Assembly (NCBI RefSeq): GCF_019175285.1
Contig: NC_056529.1
Span: 1,784,231 to 1,848,230, forward strand
DNA length: 64,000 bases
Direction of reading: 5' to 3'
DNA from: Sceloporus undulatus
Taxonomy: Eukaryota > Chordata > Lepidosauria > Squamata > Phrynosomatidae
The notes beneath the pieces were generated by a model. It ran no database searches. It was given only the letters and a program-made list of their open reading frames with translations, and had not been told where the DNA came from. A program made the position numbers and the translations under genes. Shown piece after piece: positions 55,301 through 64,000 of the stretch (positions within the stretch are counted from its first letter, which is position 1; the number at the start of each line of letters is the position of its first letter).

Positions 55301-58300
55301 TCATTGCACTACAGATCCAGATGTGCCGCTCTACCTATGATGTTGCCAGCTGGATACAACCAGAGCATACTGTCCAAAAACCGACTTCACATGCGCAGCA
55401 GAATGTATGCCTAAATCAACATCACGGTGCTGTCCCATACACTCCCAGGCAAATGCATCAGATGCCAAATGCACATGGGCATTCCTATAGGGTTGTGCCT
55501 TCTACAACCCCATAATACTGCCCCCCTCATGTGTCCTTGCGATGTGCTGGAGGAGTTCTCTAAAGCCCCCTCTCCTTCTTTTCCACGCTTTCTAGGCAGA
55601 TGCACAAAGAAACCCTGGCACCCTGAAAGGGCAACATGCCAAGAAAGCCCTCTGCTGTTTTTGTGGGCACTCGGTCTTCATTTCCCACCCCTTCCCAGAG
55701 AGTCTTGTCAAGGCTGTGGGGCGCCACCAACCCCCCCCCAAAAAAAACAACCAAAGGGGGCTGCAGTGCGACCACTGCCCAACCCCCTCCTGACCTTCTT
55801 TCCAAATGGATGCTCATCTCAGCTGACTTTTCTGTTTTTCCAGCACAGCTCAGCCACTGGTTATCATTGGGCCACATCTGTCCAAGCGGCTTCCCTTAAA
55901 TCCAAAATCTTTCGCAGGGAACCCTAGTGGCGGTGAGAGATGGGGGGAGGGGACTGGGCATCGGGGCATAAACATGTCCAGCAGCCCCTCCAGAGCACCC
56001 CCATCTGCCCATTTGGGAAGACTAGAGGTCACTCTTAACATAGGGGAGGCACAGGATAACTGCCCCCTCCTCTTCCCTAGCATTGGGACATCTCCCCACT
56101 CCATGCCATAGTCCTTTCAAGGTTAAAATATTGCTGGGGGACAAGCCCCCCAGTGAGCCTGCACACGAATGCCAGGGATGGCTTAGCTCCCAGATGCAGA
56201 CCCCTCCAGGGACTGCAGAGCCCACCAAAGATGCAACACAAATGGACAAACAACAACACTTGCATCCATCACAACCACCTTGGATGCGGCTGGATGTCCA
56301 CACTTGCTTTTCAAAACTTGGTATCTTTCTGATGTTATCTGGTTCACAGAATCTTAGAGATGGAAGGGGCCCAGACGTCACCAAGTCCCACCCGATGCTC
56401 AATGCAAGATCTGTGAATGATCTCCAGCTGGTGCCTCTACAGAAGCAGGGAGCTGTTCAGCCTCCTTTTGAAGCCCTCCAGAGGAGGAGACCCCACCGCC
56501 TCTCTAGGAAACTGGTTCCATTGCCAACCATTTCTCACTGTCAAGAAGGTCCTTCTCATGTTCAATTGAAATCTACCCTCCTGTCATTTAAAACCATTAG
56601 ACTGGCCCTATCCTCTGGGGCAGCAAAGAAAAGTCCTACCCTTCTTCTCTGGGGCAGCCCTGGAGGAGTATCTAAGGAGGGCAAATAATGTCCCCTCGCT
56701 GGACATGCCCATCTCCTTCAGCCTATTCTCACGTTTTGTCCTCCATACCTCTTATCAACCTTGTTGCCCTTCTCTGAACCTACTCCAAGAGGCTGCCTCT
56801 GCCTTCAAAACAGAATAAGGCAGGTGCCCCTTTTCCAACATGCCACTGGCCATGGTTAAGACTCCCACGGCGTGGGAAGACTCACGTTCGGAAAACCCTC
56901 CTTTAGCAGTTTCCCAAAGGAGGTAGCCATCATAATCTGTTTGTATACAAAAGCAAAGGAACCAGTTTTCAGAGGAGAGGGAGAAAGTCTGGTGGTGGCA
57001 CCTGTAAAACCAATACATCCATTTATTTTATTCTGGATTTATGTGGATTAAAATCCACTTTGGACCTTCCGAGGAAGTGGATTTTAACCAACAAAAGGTC
57101 AAGGCGAAATAAATAAACAGTCTAGTCTGAGGGGTGCTTCTAGGGTTCTCCCTGGGGATTCATGGGTAACAGGCACTTCCAGACCTGGAAAGGGAGCCAC
57201 TCACCCCAAAGGAGCCAGGTGCCTCTTATCATGGCGCTGGGATGGCTCTCCCTCCCAGTCCTTGTGGTGGGAGTTTGTGTGGGTGGGCAGTGGATTAGGG
57301 GAGATCAGCAGAAGGTGGAGGGAGACAGGCTGGTGGACTGTGAGGTCTATGGGAAATCAACCCCCTCCCGCCAGGTCCTGCAGGTGGGCAGTTTCCCCTT
57401 CATCTGCTGCTTTTCTGCCTATTCATGCAAAGGCCAGGGACCAAACTCGCCAGCAGATGGTGGGAGTCTGGATCAGGCCTTCGCCATCAGACCTGCTACC
57501 CTTCTGAGATGCTTCCAGCTGGTTTCTCCTGGAGAACAAATAGTGGATGGATGGGAAGGAAAGTGCATGTGCATGTAAGTGAACCCAGAACTTGGAAAAG
57601 GTACAGCTCCCAGCATCCCCCACTTGGAAAGATTACAAGTTGTTCCATGCTCTGGAAGAACCCAGTCGCTCTTCTATTTCTTCTTTTTCTATCTTGTATC
57701 TTTAGTATACTTGATTATCTGTATTGACTATTTTGTTTTACTTTGCATTGTGTGCATGTGTGTGTTTATTGTATTTTATATTATTGGGATAGCTATAAAT
57801 GTTTTATTCTGTAACTGTTTGTAAAGTGCATGGACATGGATGGCAATATATAAATGAACAACAACAATAATGATTCTAATTTTATAAACTCATTTACTGA
57901 GTCTTGTGCATGTGTATTTACACACATATTTACAAGCACATAACAAAATAACCAAGCAACAAGAAATAAAGAAACGGGGGAATCCCAGAGCCAACAGAGG
58001 AGACAGAACAGGCAAATATCAATTCATCACAGCAGTAAATTATGGACTAACAATTAAGGTAATAAATTAACCAACCATTTCCTTCCCAGGCACTGTTGGT
58101 TTCTTACTTCCCTGACCTGCGCTGCCGACGTCTCCTTCCAAGTCTATTTAGCTGACCAAACCATACTATTTTATCTCTCCTCAGCCCCCCGCTGAATACC
58201 AGCAGGATTCAGAGGGTGTTACAGGGCAACTAATCCATACGTAGTGATCCAGCCGCCCGGGGACAAATGTGCTGTGACCCATTTCCACAGATCTGGATTT

Positions 58301-61300
58301 GCACTCTCCTCTCCCTCCTTTTACTCCACGGTGGCCACCAAACGCAAGAAGGCTGGGGTCGGTTTTGGGGACACATTGTTTGCCCATCAGTGACAGGCTA
58401 GCTCAGGTTTGCCGCTTGCCTTACCCCTTGTGTTGGTGGCCATGTCTGCCACTTTCTGGAAAGCATCAAGGAAGGCCACAGCAGCCAGAACGGTGGTCCT
58501 GAGGGGGAAAGAGAGAGAGAGAGAGGAGAGAAAGCAGTCAGAGGGGCTGGGGCTGGATCCTTCGCTAGAGCTGCAAAGTCCCCAGAAATTATGAAGCCAC
58601 GGAGGCAACAAGGCAGAGAAAAAACAAATGTTCAAGGGGGAGGGGAGAATAATTAAAAAATAGATACTAGTCTGGTTTACAAATTGAAAGTTACTTTGTT
58701 AATTTAAGAACATAAAATGCTTTATTGTACCACTTGTTAAAATAATTATCATGTATTGAAAGTCCTTTGCATTCAGGCAATAATGCAAACATTGAATTCA
58801 CTTTATACTTCTATTTTTATGTTTAGTCACACACAGAGCTACAAGGTCTTAAACTGTAAGGATCCTTCTTTGGTTTTGCCAATCTATCAGGAACAGGCAA
58901 AAACGCAATAAAAACAGAAGAAGCCATCATGGGAATCAGAGCAACAAGAAGGCAGAAAACACTTATTCCTCTAACAGAACTGAGAAAAGGAAACCAGGAC
59001 AAGGAACTGCAGCACTAAGAGAAACTGAATGTAGTTTTAGGTGCATCTGCACTGTAGAAATAATGCAGTTTGATGCCACTTTAAGTGCTGTAGCTCCATT
59101 CTACAGAATCCTGGGGTTCCTAGTTTTACAGGCTTAACTTTCTCTGCCAAAGAGCACTGCTGCCTTGCAAAACGACAAATCCCAGGGTTCTGGAAGCTGA
59201 AGCCAAGGCAGTTAAAGAGGCTTGGGCCAGGTTTTCTTTCTCTTGAAGCATCTGCTTCAGGGCAGGACTCACCTTCCTGCAAGATGACATTCATACCCTC
59301 TGACCTGGCTGTGTCTGGCCCCAATAAGAAGTGCGCAACTACCAAGGGAAGGCAAGGATCCATGGGGCAGGTGATGGGTCACACCTCCCCAAAGACCTTA
59401 TCCGCAGCCTCAGACTGGATACGCTGAAAGACGTCTGATGTTGGAAGGCCAGAAAGGAAGGTGGAGCCACGCTGGAGGGAGCAAGCTGTGAGGGATGCCA
59501 AGTCAACTCAACCATGCAGAGGGCATGCTGACCCACCTCCCCAAAAGCCTTGGGGATACAAGTGAGGATACGTGGGTGAGCTGAGAGAAACCAGTGTGGC
59601 CATCAGCATAATGCTTTCTCATTACTGGTTTGTTATATATTACTGCCATAGAAACAGAGAAACGGAAGCTGGATGGCCACTTCGTTAGCTGCAAATTTCT
59701 GCAGAGGCAGGGGATGGACTAAGTGGTCCTTATGATACCTCTCAACTCTGATTCTATCTGCAATGCAAAGCAGGATGAGCTTGAGGTTAGCCAGCCCACT
59801 TTGCTAGGCAATTCTTTGGCTTTAAGCCTTCCCTTGCAAACCATCTTAACAGTCAGTGTGGGGAGTGTGTGTTTGTGTGCAGGCAAAGGAAGAGGAAATG
59901 CAGGACTCTCCCTCTTTCTCTCTTTTGCTCTCCTTCCAGATAGCCAAGCAGCACACAAAAGGCACATTGGGAGAGCGCGAGGGAACACACAGCGCCAATG
60001 GCCAAGTTTGCAGAGATGGACACAAGGGAGCCTTTCAAATCCACAGAGGGCTGAGAAGCACAAGCAAAACCACAGGGGCTGAGCAAGGAATAGCTGGCCA
60101 GCCTAAAGCCATGGTGGACGCGGCCGAAAGAAAGGGGTCCTTTATTTCTGTTGGGATTTTTTTTGGGGGGGTGCCATTGGTTGGCAGGCTAGCAAAGAGG
60201 GAGAACTGCAGAATATTATGGGGGTGGGGAGAGAAGAAGAGCCAAAGCAGAGGGTGCACCCATCATGGGTAAAAATGACCAGGAATGGTTCTCCATCACC
60301 CCAAATCCCATGCTGATTCTTGTCAGAGCCAGCCAGGGGCACTGCCAGGTAATTGGCAATTCAGGTCAATTGGCCAAATGGGTCCCTCGCAGATCTCCAG
60401 AAGCTCTGATCACACCCAGAGCTGGACGGCCGCAAGAGAGCTGCCCCAAAAGTTCTGCCCCTGGGGAAAGCACCAATGACCTCAAGGAGGGATTGTGGGT
60501 GGGCATGCCTGAACTTTTACCTCTGTTGATGTGTCCAGTTGCCACACAACCTCTTGAGGTGCTAGGGCCCTGTGACACCTTACAGTCATGAATGCCCAGC
60601 TTGGATGTCACTCTGATGGGAAGTGGGTGGAGGCCAGGCATGCTGCGACCCACAGGGCTCCTTCGGTCAAAGACCTGGGCGCACGTTTGCTTTGCAAGAG
60701 GCCCTCTATGTTGCCAGAATATCTGCAGGATGGTCTGTGAAATGGCCCAGGGACCCCAAGTGGGCTGCTGGGTCCAGAAAAATGTTCAGTTGGGGCAGAG
60801 AGTGCTTTTAAAAAAACACAACCATGAGCCGCAGCATGTCCTTCTCCAATGGAGGTTGGCAGATGCTGTTGTGCTTAAGCATCCCACTCTGCAACTTTTA
60901 CTGGACAGCTACACAGAGTGGGAGAAAATCCTCAGGATTGGGAACTTGGCCAGTTTAAGGTGGATGAGTCCCAATCCAGAGCTAAGGCAGAAGCTTCACA
61001 CAAGAGGCACCCTGAATTCCAAGAAAATCTTTACCTGGAGCGATACAGGAAACTAAGAACAAGAAGGTGAACATGCAATGCAATCCAAATCATGTGTGTT
61101 TTATTATGCTCCACAAGACAACAAAGCTCAGTAAGAGTCAGAGAACACAAGATCACCCAGATAGAGATCAGAAACCACAGGAATGTGAGTCAAGAAACAG
61201 ATTACAAGTATGCTCACTCATAGGTGATGAAGGAGCTACAGATGTCAAAGATACCCTAGGAAACACAGGTCCGTTTTAGAGATGGGACACAGCATCAAAG

Positions 61301-62739
61301 CCTAAGAGAGGGCAACACACAGCCAGCCACCAAGCCATCTTCCCATGCCCTGCTCTTTCAGAAAAGCCAATGCTGGGGACCCAGAAAGGTATATGATGGC
61401 CCTCACAATGTGCCATGAAAGACAAAGCCGCTCTGTGACCCCGTTTCCTTACAAGACTCATTTCACAGACTCCAAAGCCAATTAACTCAGAGGTTCTCAA
61501 AGCACCTCTAAATAAATGACTCTAAAATTAACTCATTTCTCCAACTTATCATCAAGGTGACCCCCCTCCAGCCACCTGCTCCTGGATCCATTACCCTGGC
61601 CAGTTCCTGTTCAATTAATCTCCAATCCCGCCATCTCCCTTGTGCCAGAGATGCACACATCCTTCCTTGCCCTACCTCCCAAATAACCAGACATATAAAC
61701 ACAACACACACACACACACACACACACACAGAGAAAGAGAGAGATTTCTCTTTACTTCCAGGTCATCACCTGAACACATGTCATTGACTGCAACAGTAAC
61801 AAAACAGCAGTGCAACTCCCTGATGATAAATTTAATATAAACATGGCAGAATGATAAAAAAAAAGTTTAAGTTGAAAAGATGCCTCCTGACCTCTTTTTT
61901 TTTTTTGGGGGGGGGGGGGGGGGGGCAATCAAAAATATGTAGGGCATGCTCTCCAGAATTTGGGAGAGGCAGACCCAAAAGGATTTTCCTCGCTGCCCAT
62001 CGCCCGGCATCTGTGAGGCTGACCAGGCAGGTTCATACCAAGAGAGCTGTTCCTAGTGTTGGGATTTCAAGTCACTACCTTGAATTGAGTCTGGAAAATG
62101 GTGGGCCACCTACACAGACCACTCAGTATTGGAGCTAAGCGGGTGCTGGTTAGCCACTGAGCTCCTCGCTCGCTTCCGATGCATGCCTCCAGACACTCCT
62201 TGAAGGCTGCTCAATGCAAAGCACGTGGCAATTGTCTAAGCATGATTTAACTAAAGCAGAGCAGACGGGCCTGGGGCAGTCACATCTGGCACACTGGGCA
62301 CAGTCGTACAAATGTGCTCTTCACCATTACTGTAGCCACAGTATCACACTGGGTCCCAGCCCTTGAGCCAGGCTTTCCACTAGCCAACAACAACAGAAGG
62401 ATAAACCAGGGAGCAGTGAATGGAAATAAGTTTAAAAAGCATGAAATAAGCCCCCACATGGGAAGCATTTCAGTGTTGACTCTGTCTGTTTAAGCCCCCT
62501 TTGCCAAATGACAGCCTCGTTTTCCACATGCCCACTTGGCCCACAGACCTCAGTCGCCAGCACCAAAGACAAGCCCTGAACATCTAAAGAGAAGTCCAAG
62601 TGCATTTTGCAAGCAGCACAACCTGACAAGTCAGCCCCTGCCGACGTGGGTTGAACCCGCCAGGTAAAGGAACTCACCGCAGTTGGGAGTGAAGTTTGGT
62701 TGCCTTGGAGTTGAAATCTTCCCAGATCGGATAGGAACT
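39520..62739 (-). CDS. MTSS2: MTSS2 (MTSS1L/ABBA), I-BAR and WH2 protein (13 coding exons, 5' end off window)
   Basis: MTSS2 bends membranes outward through its IMD/I-BAR helical domain and binds monomeric actin through a C-terminal WH2 motif; it promotes Rac-dependent ruffles, chiefly in brain and glia. Exons in transcript order: 62678-62739, 58425-58498, 53017-53101, 52302-52393, 51902-51976, 47476-47633, 45648-45755, 45421-45518, 43925-44051, 43384-43458, 41209-41385, 40562-40727, 39520-40310. Phases join exactly, giving 695 residues plus TGA. The first seven exons encode the IMD (SSYPIWEDFNSKATKLHSQL, TTVLAAVAFLDAFQKVADMA, ALMESLINPLQDRIEDWKK, DLVVLTADPHKL). The middle is Ser/Pro-rich and low in complexity. 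The first roughly 23 residues lie beyond 64000. In human I recall an extra Ser/Gly-rich segment before LAQPATTTARLSS; no such exon is visible at 44052-45420. Confidence 0.96.
41012..41021. other. Assembly gap (10 N)
   Basis: Ten N in the MTSS2 intron between the exons at 40562 and 41209. Coding phase is unaffected. Confidence 0.99.
42445..42600. mobile_element. hAT-like MITE with terminal inverted repeats
   Basis: The left end GACCAGCGGCTCTCACCC and the complement of the right end (GACCAGTGGTTCTTCTCAAC) form imperfect inverted termini. The inner parts (CTTCCTCCAGGCATTCTGGA; GAGCTGAAGATGTCCAAACC) are also inverted. It lies in an MTSS2 intron. Confidence 0.65.
46498..46707 (-). mobile_element. 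tRNA-derived SINE, full length
   Basis: On the minus strand it begins CAGCATGATTTAATGGTTTG, has a decayed B box near 46650, then the CTTGCGCAAGCC-type body, and ends with the 'catcatagggttgccataaatc' tail region and a GTT/CAA run. On the plus strand the tail reads TCATGGGGTTTTCTTGGCAG. It lies in an MTSS2 intron. Confidence 0.85.
48509..48735. mobile_element. Tigger/mariner-like MITE, apparently whole
   Basis: It is flanked by TA. The left end TACAGTGGGTCCTCCATACG and the complement of the right end (TACACAGAGGGAAATATACA) are similar. The body has the 'gatccgttccggatcccc' inverted segment. It is 227 bp long with no coding capacity. Confidence 0.6.
51401..51484. repeat. Purine-rich (GAAA/GAAG)n tract
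   Basis: Eighty-four bases that are nearly all A and G on the plus strand, in an MTSS2 intron. Confidence 0.9.
54090..54875 (-). mobile_element. tRNA-derived SINE split by a DNA transposon
   Basis: The SINE tail half is at 54090-54256 (TTTAAGTTGTTTCCAACTTA, ATCATGGGTTTTTCTTGGCA, CTTGCCCAAGATCACCTAG). The B-box and head half is at 54829-54875 (ATTCAAACCCTGGTCTCC, AGTCATAGTCCAGTGCTCAA). The two halves join to one copy once the insert and one CAA are removed, so the transposon entered after the SINE. Confidence 0.9.
54257..54825. mobile_element. Hairpin-rich non-autonomous DNA transposon, Harbinger-like
   Basis: This 569-bp GC-rich element has 14-bp imperfect inverted termini (GGCCGGTTACAAAC left; GGCGGGTTATAGAC as the complement of the right end) and a 3-bp CAA target duplication (54254-54256 and 54826-54828). 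Inside is an almost unbroken chain of hairpins: 54292-54350, 54367-54395, 54400-54454, 54469-54487, 54492-54513, 54533-54582 (21-bp perfect arms), 54582-54617, 54632-54666, 54667-54720 (21-bp perfect arms) and 54794-54814. There is no credible protein. The 3-bp duplication and GG termini suggest PIF/Harbinger, but the family is not certain. Confidence 0.8.
55076..55420. other. MTSS2 intron segment, no feature
   Basis: Sequence rich in CA and ATG-like short words, with a brief ACACACAC run near 55095. I recognise nothing else in it. Confidence 0.4.
56335..56785 (-). mobile_element. CR1 LINE, 3' portion
   Basis: On the plus strand it begins TCACAGAATCTTAGAGATGG (complement of the CR1 3' end) and runs through CCTCCTTTTGAAGCCCTCCA and TTCCATTGCCAACCATTTCT to 'ccttgttgcccttctctgaacc'. 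It is one of the longer CR1 copies here and is decayed. Confidence 0.85.
56985..57140. mobile_element. Foldback MITE, related to the 23234 copy
   Basis: Around a CTTCCGAGGAAGTGG centre lie perfect 13-bp arms (TTAAAATCCACTT at 57048-57060, complement at 57075-57087). The outer part has GGTGGCACCTGTAAAACC. The layout matches the 'gaggaag...aagct' foldback family at 23234 with divergence. Confidence 0.6.
57660..57885 (+). mobile_element. LINE 3' tail, AT-rich
   Basis: An AT-rich run ending in GGCAATATATAAATGAACAA and (CAA/TAA) repeats resembles the 'ggcggtatataaat(aa)n' end of reptile LINEs. The body is truncated. Confidence 0.5.
59039..59217 (+). mobile_element. Palindromic hAT-like MITE
   Basis: The left arm has GGTGCATCTGCACTGTAGAA and TGCAGTTTGATGCCACTTTA. 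The inner part (AATCCTGGGGTTCCTAGTTT) is mirrored by AAATCCCAGGGTTCTGGAA, and the right arm has decayed to GCAGTTAAAG. A half copy lies at 12033. Confidence 0.75.
59640..59758 (+). mobile_element. CR1 LINE, 3' end fragment
   Basis: GGAAGCTGGATGGCCACTT, then GGGATGGACTAAGTGGTCCT and CAACTCTGATTCTATC, follow the CR1 3' end order. Confidence 0.75.
61704..61730. repeat. (AC)n microsatellite
   Basis: About 13 AC units followed by (GA)n-like sequence. Confidence 0.95.
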
Positions 62740-64000
62740 CTGAAACAGAGAGAAAAAGAAAAGGACAGTTGAACAAACAAGTGACTGCTCTGAATGCACA
62801 GACTGAACACACATACACACGCTTTAAAGAAACACAGAACAGCCATCCAAGAGGTCTGACTGAACACCACTACAGCACTGCCATTCCCACTTTAATTCAC
62901 CCATCTAGTGAGGATGCCAGTCTCTCTGGCCTCGGCTGGACGGTGTTTGACAGCCAGAAGAGGAACCAGGGCGACCCAGAACTGGCCACCTTCAAGTCTT
63001 CTCAGAATGACAGCCGCCTCAGGGCTCCATCCTGCAAAACAGCATTTCCTCCCCATGCCAAATGATCAGGGAGAGATCAACTGTGATCAAACACCTAGAC
63101 ACCCAAAGAGGTTGGCAGGCTTCAGCACGCTGGCAAAATTCATTCACCGCAGGCACCACAAGGGCCTGGCCTTGCCCATTCTAAGAGGCCTTTAGGAACT
63201 GGTGGCAATGAGCTCCTCAAGGGCTGTGTGATGCTTTGCTGGTTTTTATCTTCCTTCTTTTAATGGATTTGTTCAGAAGGGATTTAATGCTGTGACTTAA
63301 CTCTGTTTTAACAGCAACTTTTTATATACGATGATTTAATTACATTTTAGCATTAGTGAGCAGTTGTGAGTCTTGGTAGAGGAACAAGGCAGGAAATGAG
63401 CAAACGAAGGAGCAAACAGGTCTTTCTCTCTCTCTCTCTCTTGTGCTGCCTCCACCACCAGAGAGGGACTTGTGGGCATAAATGTGGGCAACTGAGGCTC
63501 ATGCCCGCCCACCTGTGACCCCCAAGAGCCCTTCTCCAGGATCACACCTGGCACTTTCGAGGCGGAGGCCCTGACAATGGAGGGCCCCCTAGATCATTCC
63601 CCCCATATTCCAGGCAGCCAGAGAGCCCCCTCCCGCCCCCCCAAAAAAATGTAAAGCATTTTCCATTTCCTGCTGGCCAGATGCCCAAGTCTATTGTAGG
63701 AAAGGATATTTATAACACCTGGGAGAAGAGCAAGACAAAGAGGGTCCAGGTTCCCCTTCCTACACCATTTTGGCTAGCATGGCCTAGCAATGGCCAATGC
63801 CAACGCTGCCACCTCCTCCTCCTCCTCCTTCGTAATTCACGCAGGTTGCCAATGAATCAGCAGAAGAGCTCTTAAGCCCTTATGGCTCCACAAAAAGGCT
63901 TTTATATACACACCAGCAGCCAATGGGGCTGTTTCGACAAGGGAGTTATATGCTCCCTGTAACTGGCTCTGGGTTCAGCATCCTGGCTGCGTTATCGAAC
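62740..64000 (-). other. MTSS2: MTSS2 upstream intron, open at the window edge
   Basis: The sequence beyond the SSYPIWEDF exon holds a (TC)n run near 63421-63442 and a C7A7 tract at 63636-63649. The first MTSS2 coding exon, which should encode an N-terminus ending in NDMK, is not present, so it lies past 64000. Confidence 0.7.

Larger units (their letters stand above)
53102..58424 (-). other. MTSS2: MTSS2 intron (5.3 kb) with nested transposons
   Basis: It contains the SINE split by a hairpin-rich DNA transposon (54090-54875), a CR1 fragment (56335-56785), a foldback MITE (56985-57140) and a LINE tail (57660-57885). No exon is recognised in the rest. Confidence 0.8.
58499..62677 (-). other. 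MTSS2: MTSS2 intron (4.2 kb)
   Basis: It contains a palindromic MITE (59039-59217), a CR1 fragment (59640-59758), an (AC)n run (61704-61730) and a T12G19 tract (61895-61925). Otherwise nothing is recognised. Confidence 0.8.

Noticed and set aside
62080-62160. A 5S-like string (AGCGGGTGCTGGTTAGC)
   Set aside because: The internal control region of 5S rRNA is absent and the similarity is too short.

Overview
This window is vertebrate nuclear DNA, most probably from a squamate reptile. The three genes are split by GT-AG introns. The repeats are CR1 LINEs, a tRNA-derived SINE that reads as the squamate type, foldback DNA transposons and many microsatellites. There are four runs of N (23571-23670, 24014-24113, 29418-29427, 41012-41021), so this is a draft assembly. 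The assignment to squamates rests on my recognition of the repeats and is an inference.

Layout. (1) 206-9084, minus strand: COG4, seventeen coding exons from the start codon to the third-last exon; the last exons lie off the left edge. (2) About 9076-9561: a GC-rich bidirectional promoter with YY1, ETS and NRF1-type motifs, shared by COG4 and SF3B3. (3) About 9430-33616, plus strand: SF3B3, complete, with one non-coding first exon and 25 coding exons. They add up to 1217 codons plus stop, the length I recall for the human protein. Intron 3 holds box C/D snoRNA SNORD111. (4) 33617-35556: a short intergenic stretch between convergent poly(A) signals. (5) 35557 to beyond 64000, minus strand: MTSS2 (MTSS1L), with a long 3'UTR, thirteen coding exons and its first exon or exons off the right edge.

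The order COG4-SF3B3-MTSS2 and the strands match human 16q22. However, the cytokine gene IL34, which lies between SF3B3 and MTSS2 in mammals, is not seen here. The genes do not form one pathway. COG4 tethers vesicles at the Golgi, SF3B3 is part of the U2 snRNP SF3b complex (with a role in SAGA-type complexes), and MTSS2 bends membranes and binds actin. They are a conserved neighbourhood, and two of them share a promoter.

The points most worth checking are these. A cluster of four one-base deletions sits in COG4 exon 3 while every other exon is intact. A 569-bp DNA transposon built almost wholly from consecutive perfect or near-perfect hairpins is nested inside a SINE. IL34 is missing. Poly(T)-poly(G) junctions recur through the MTSS2 half.
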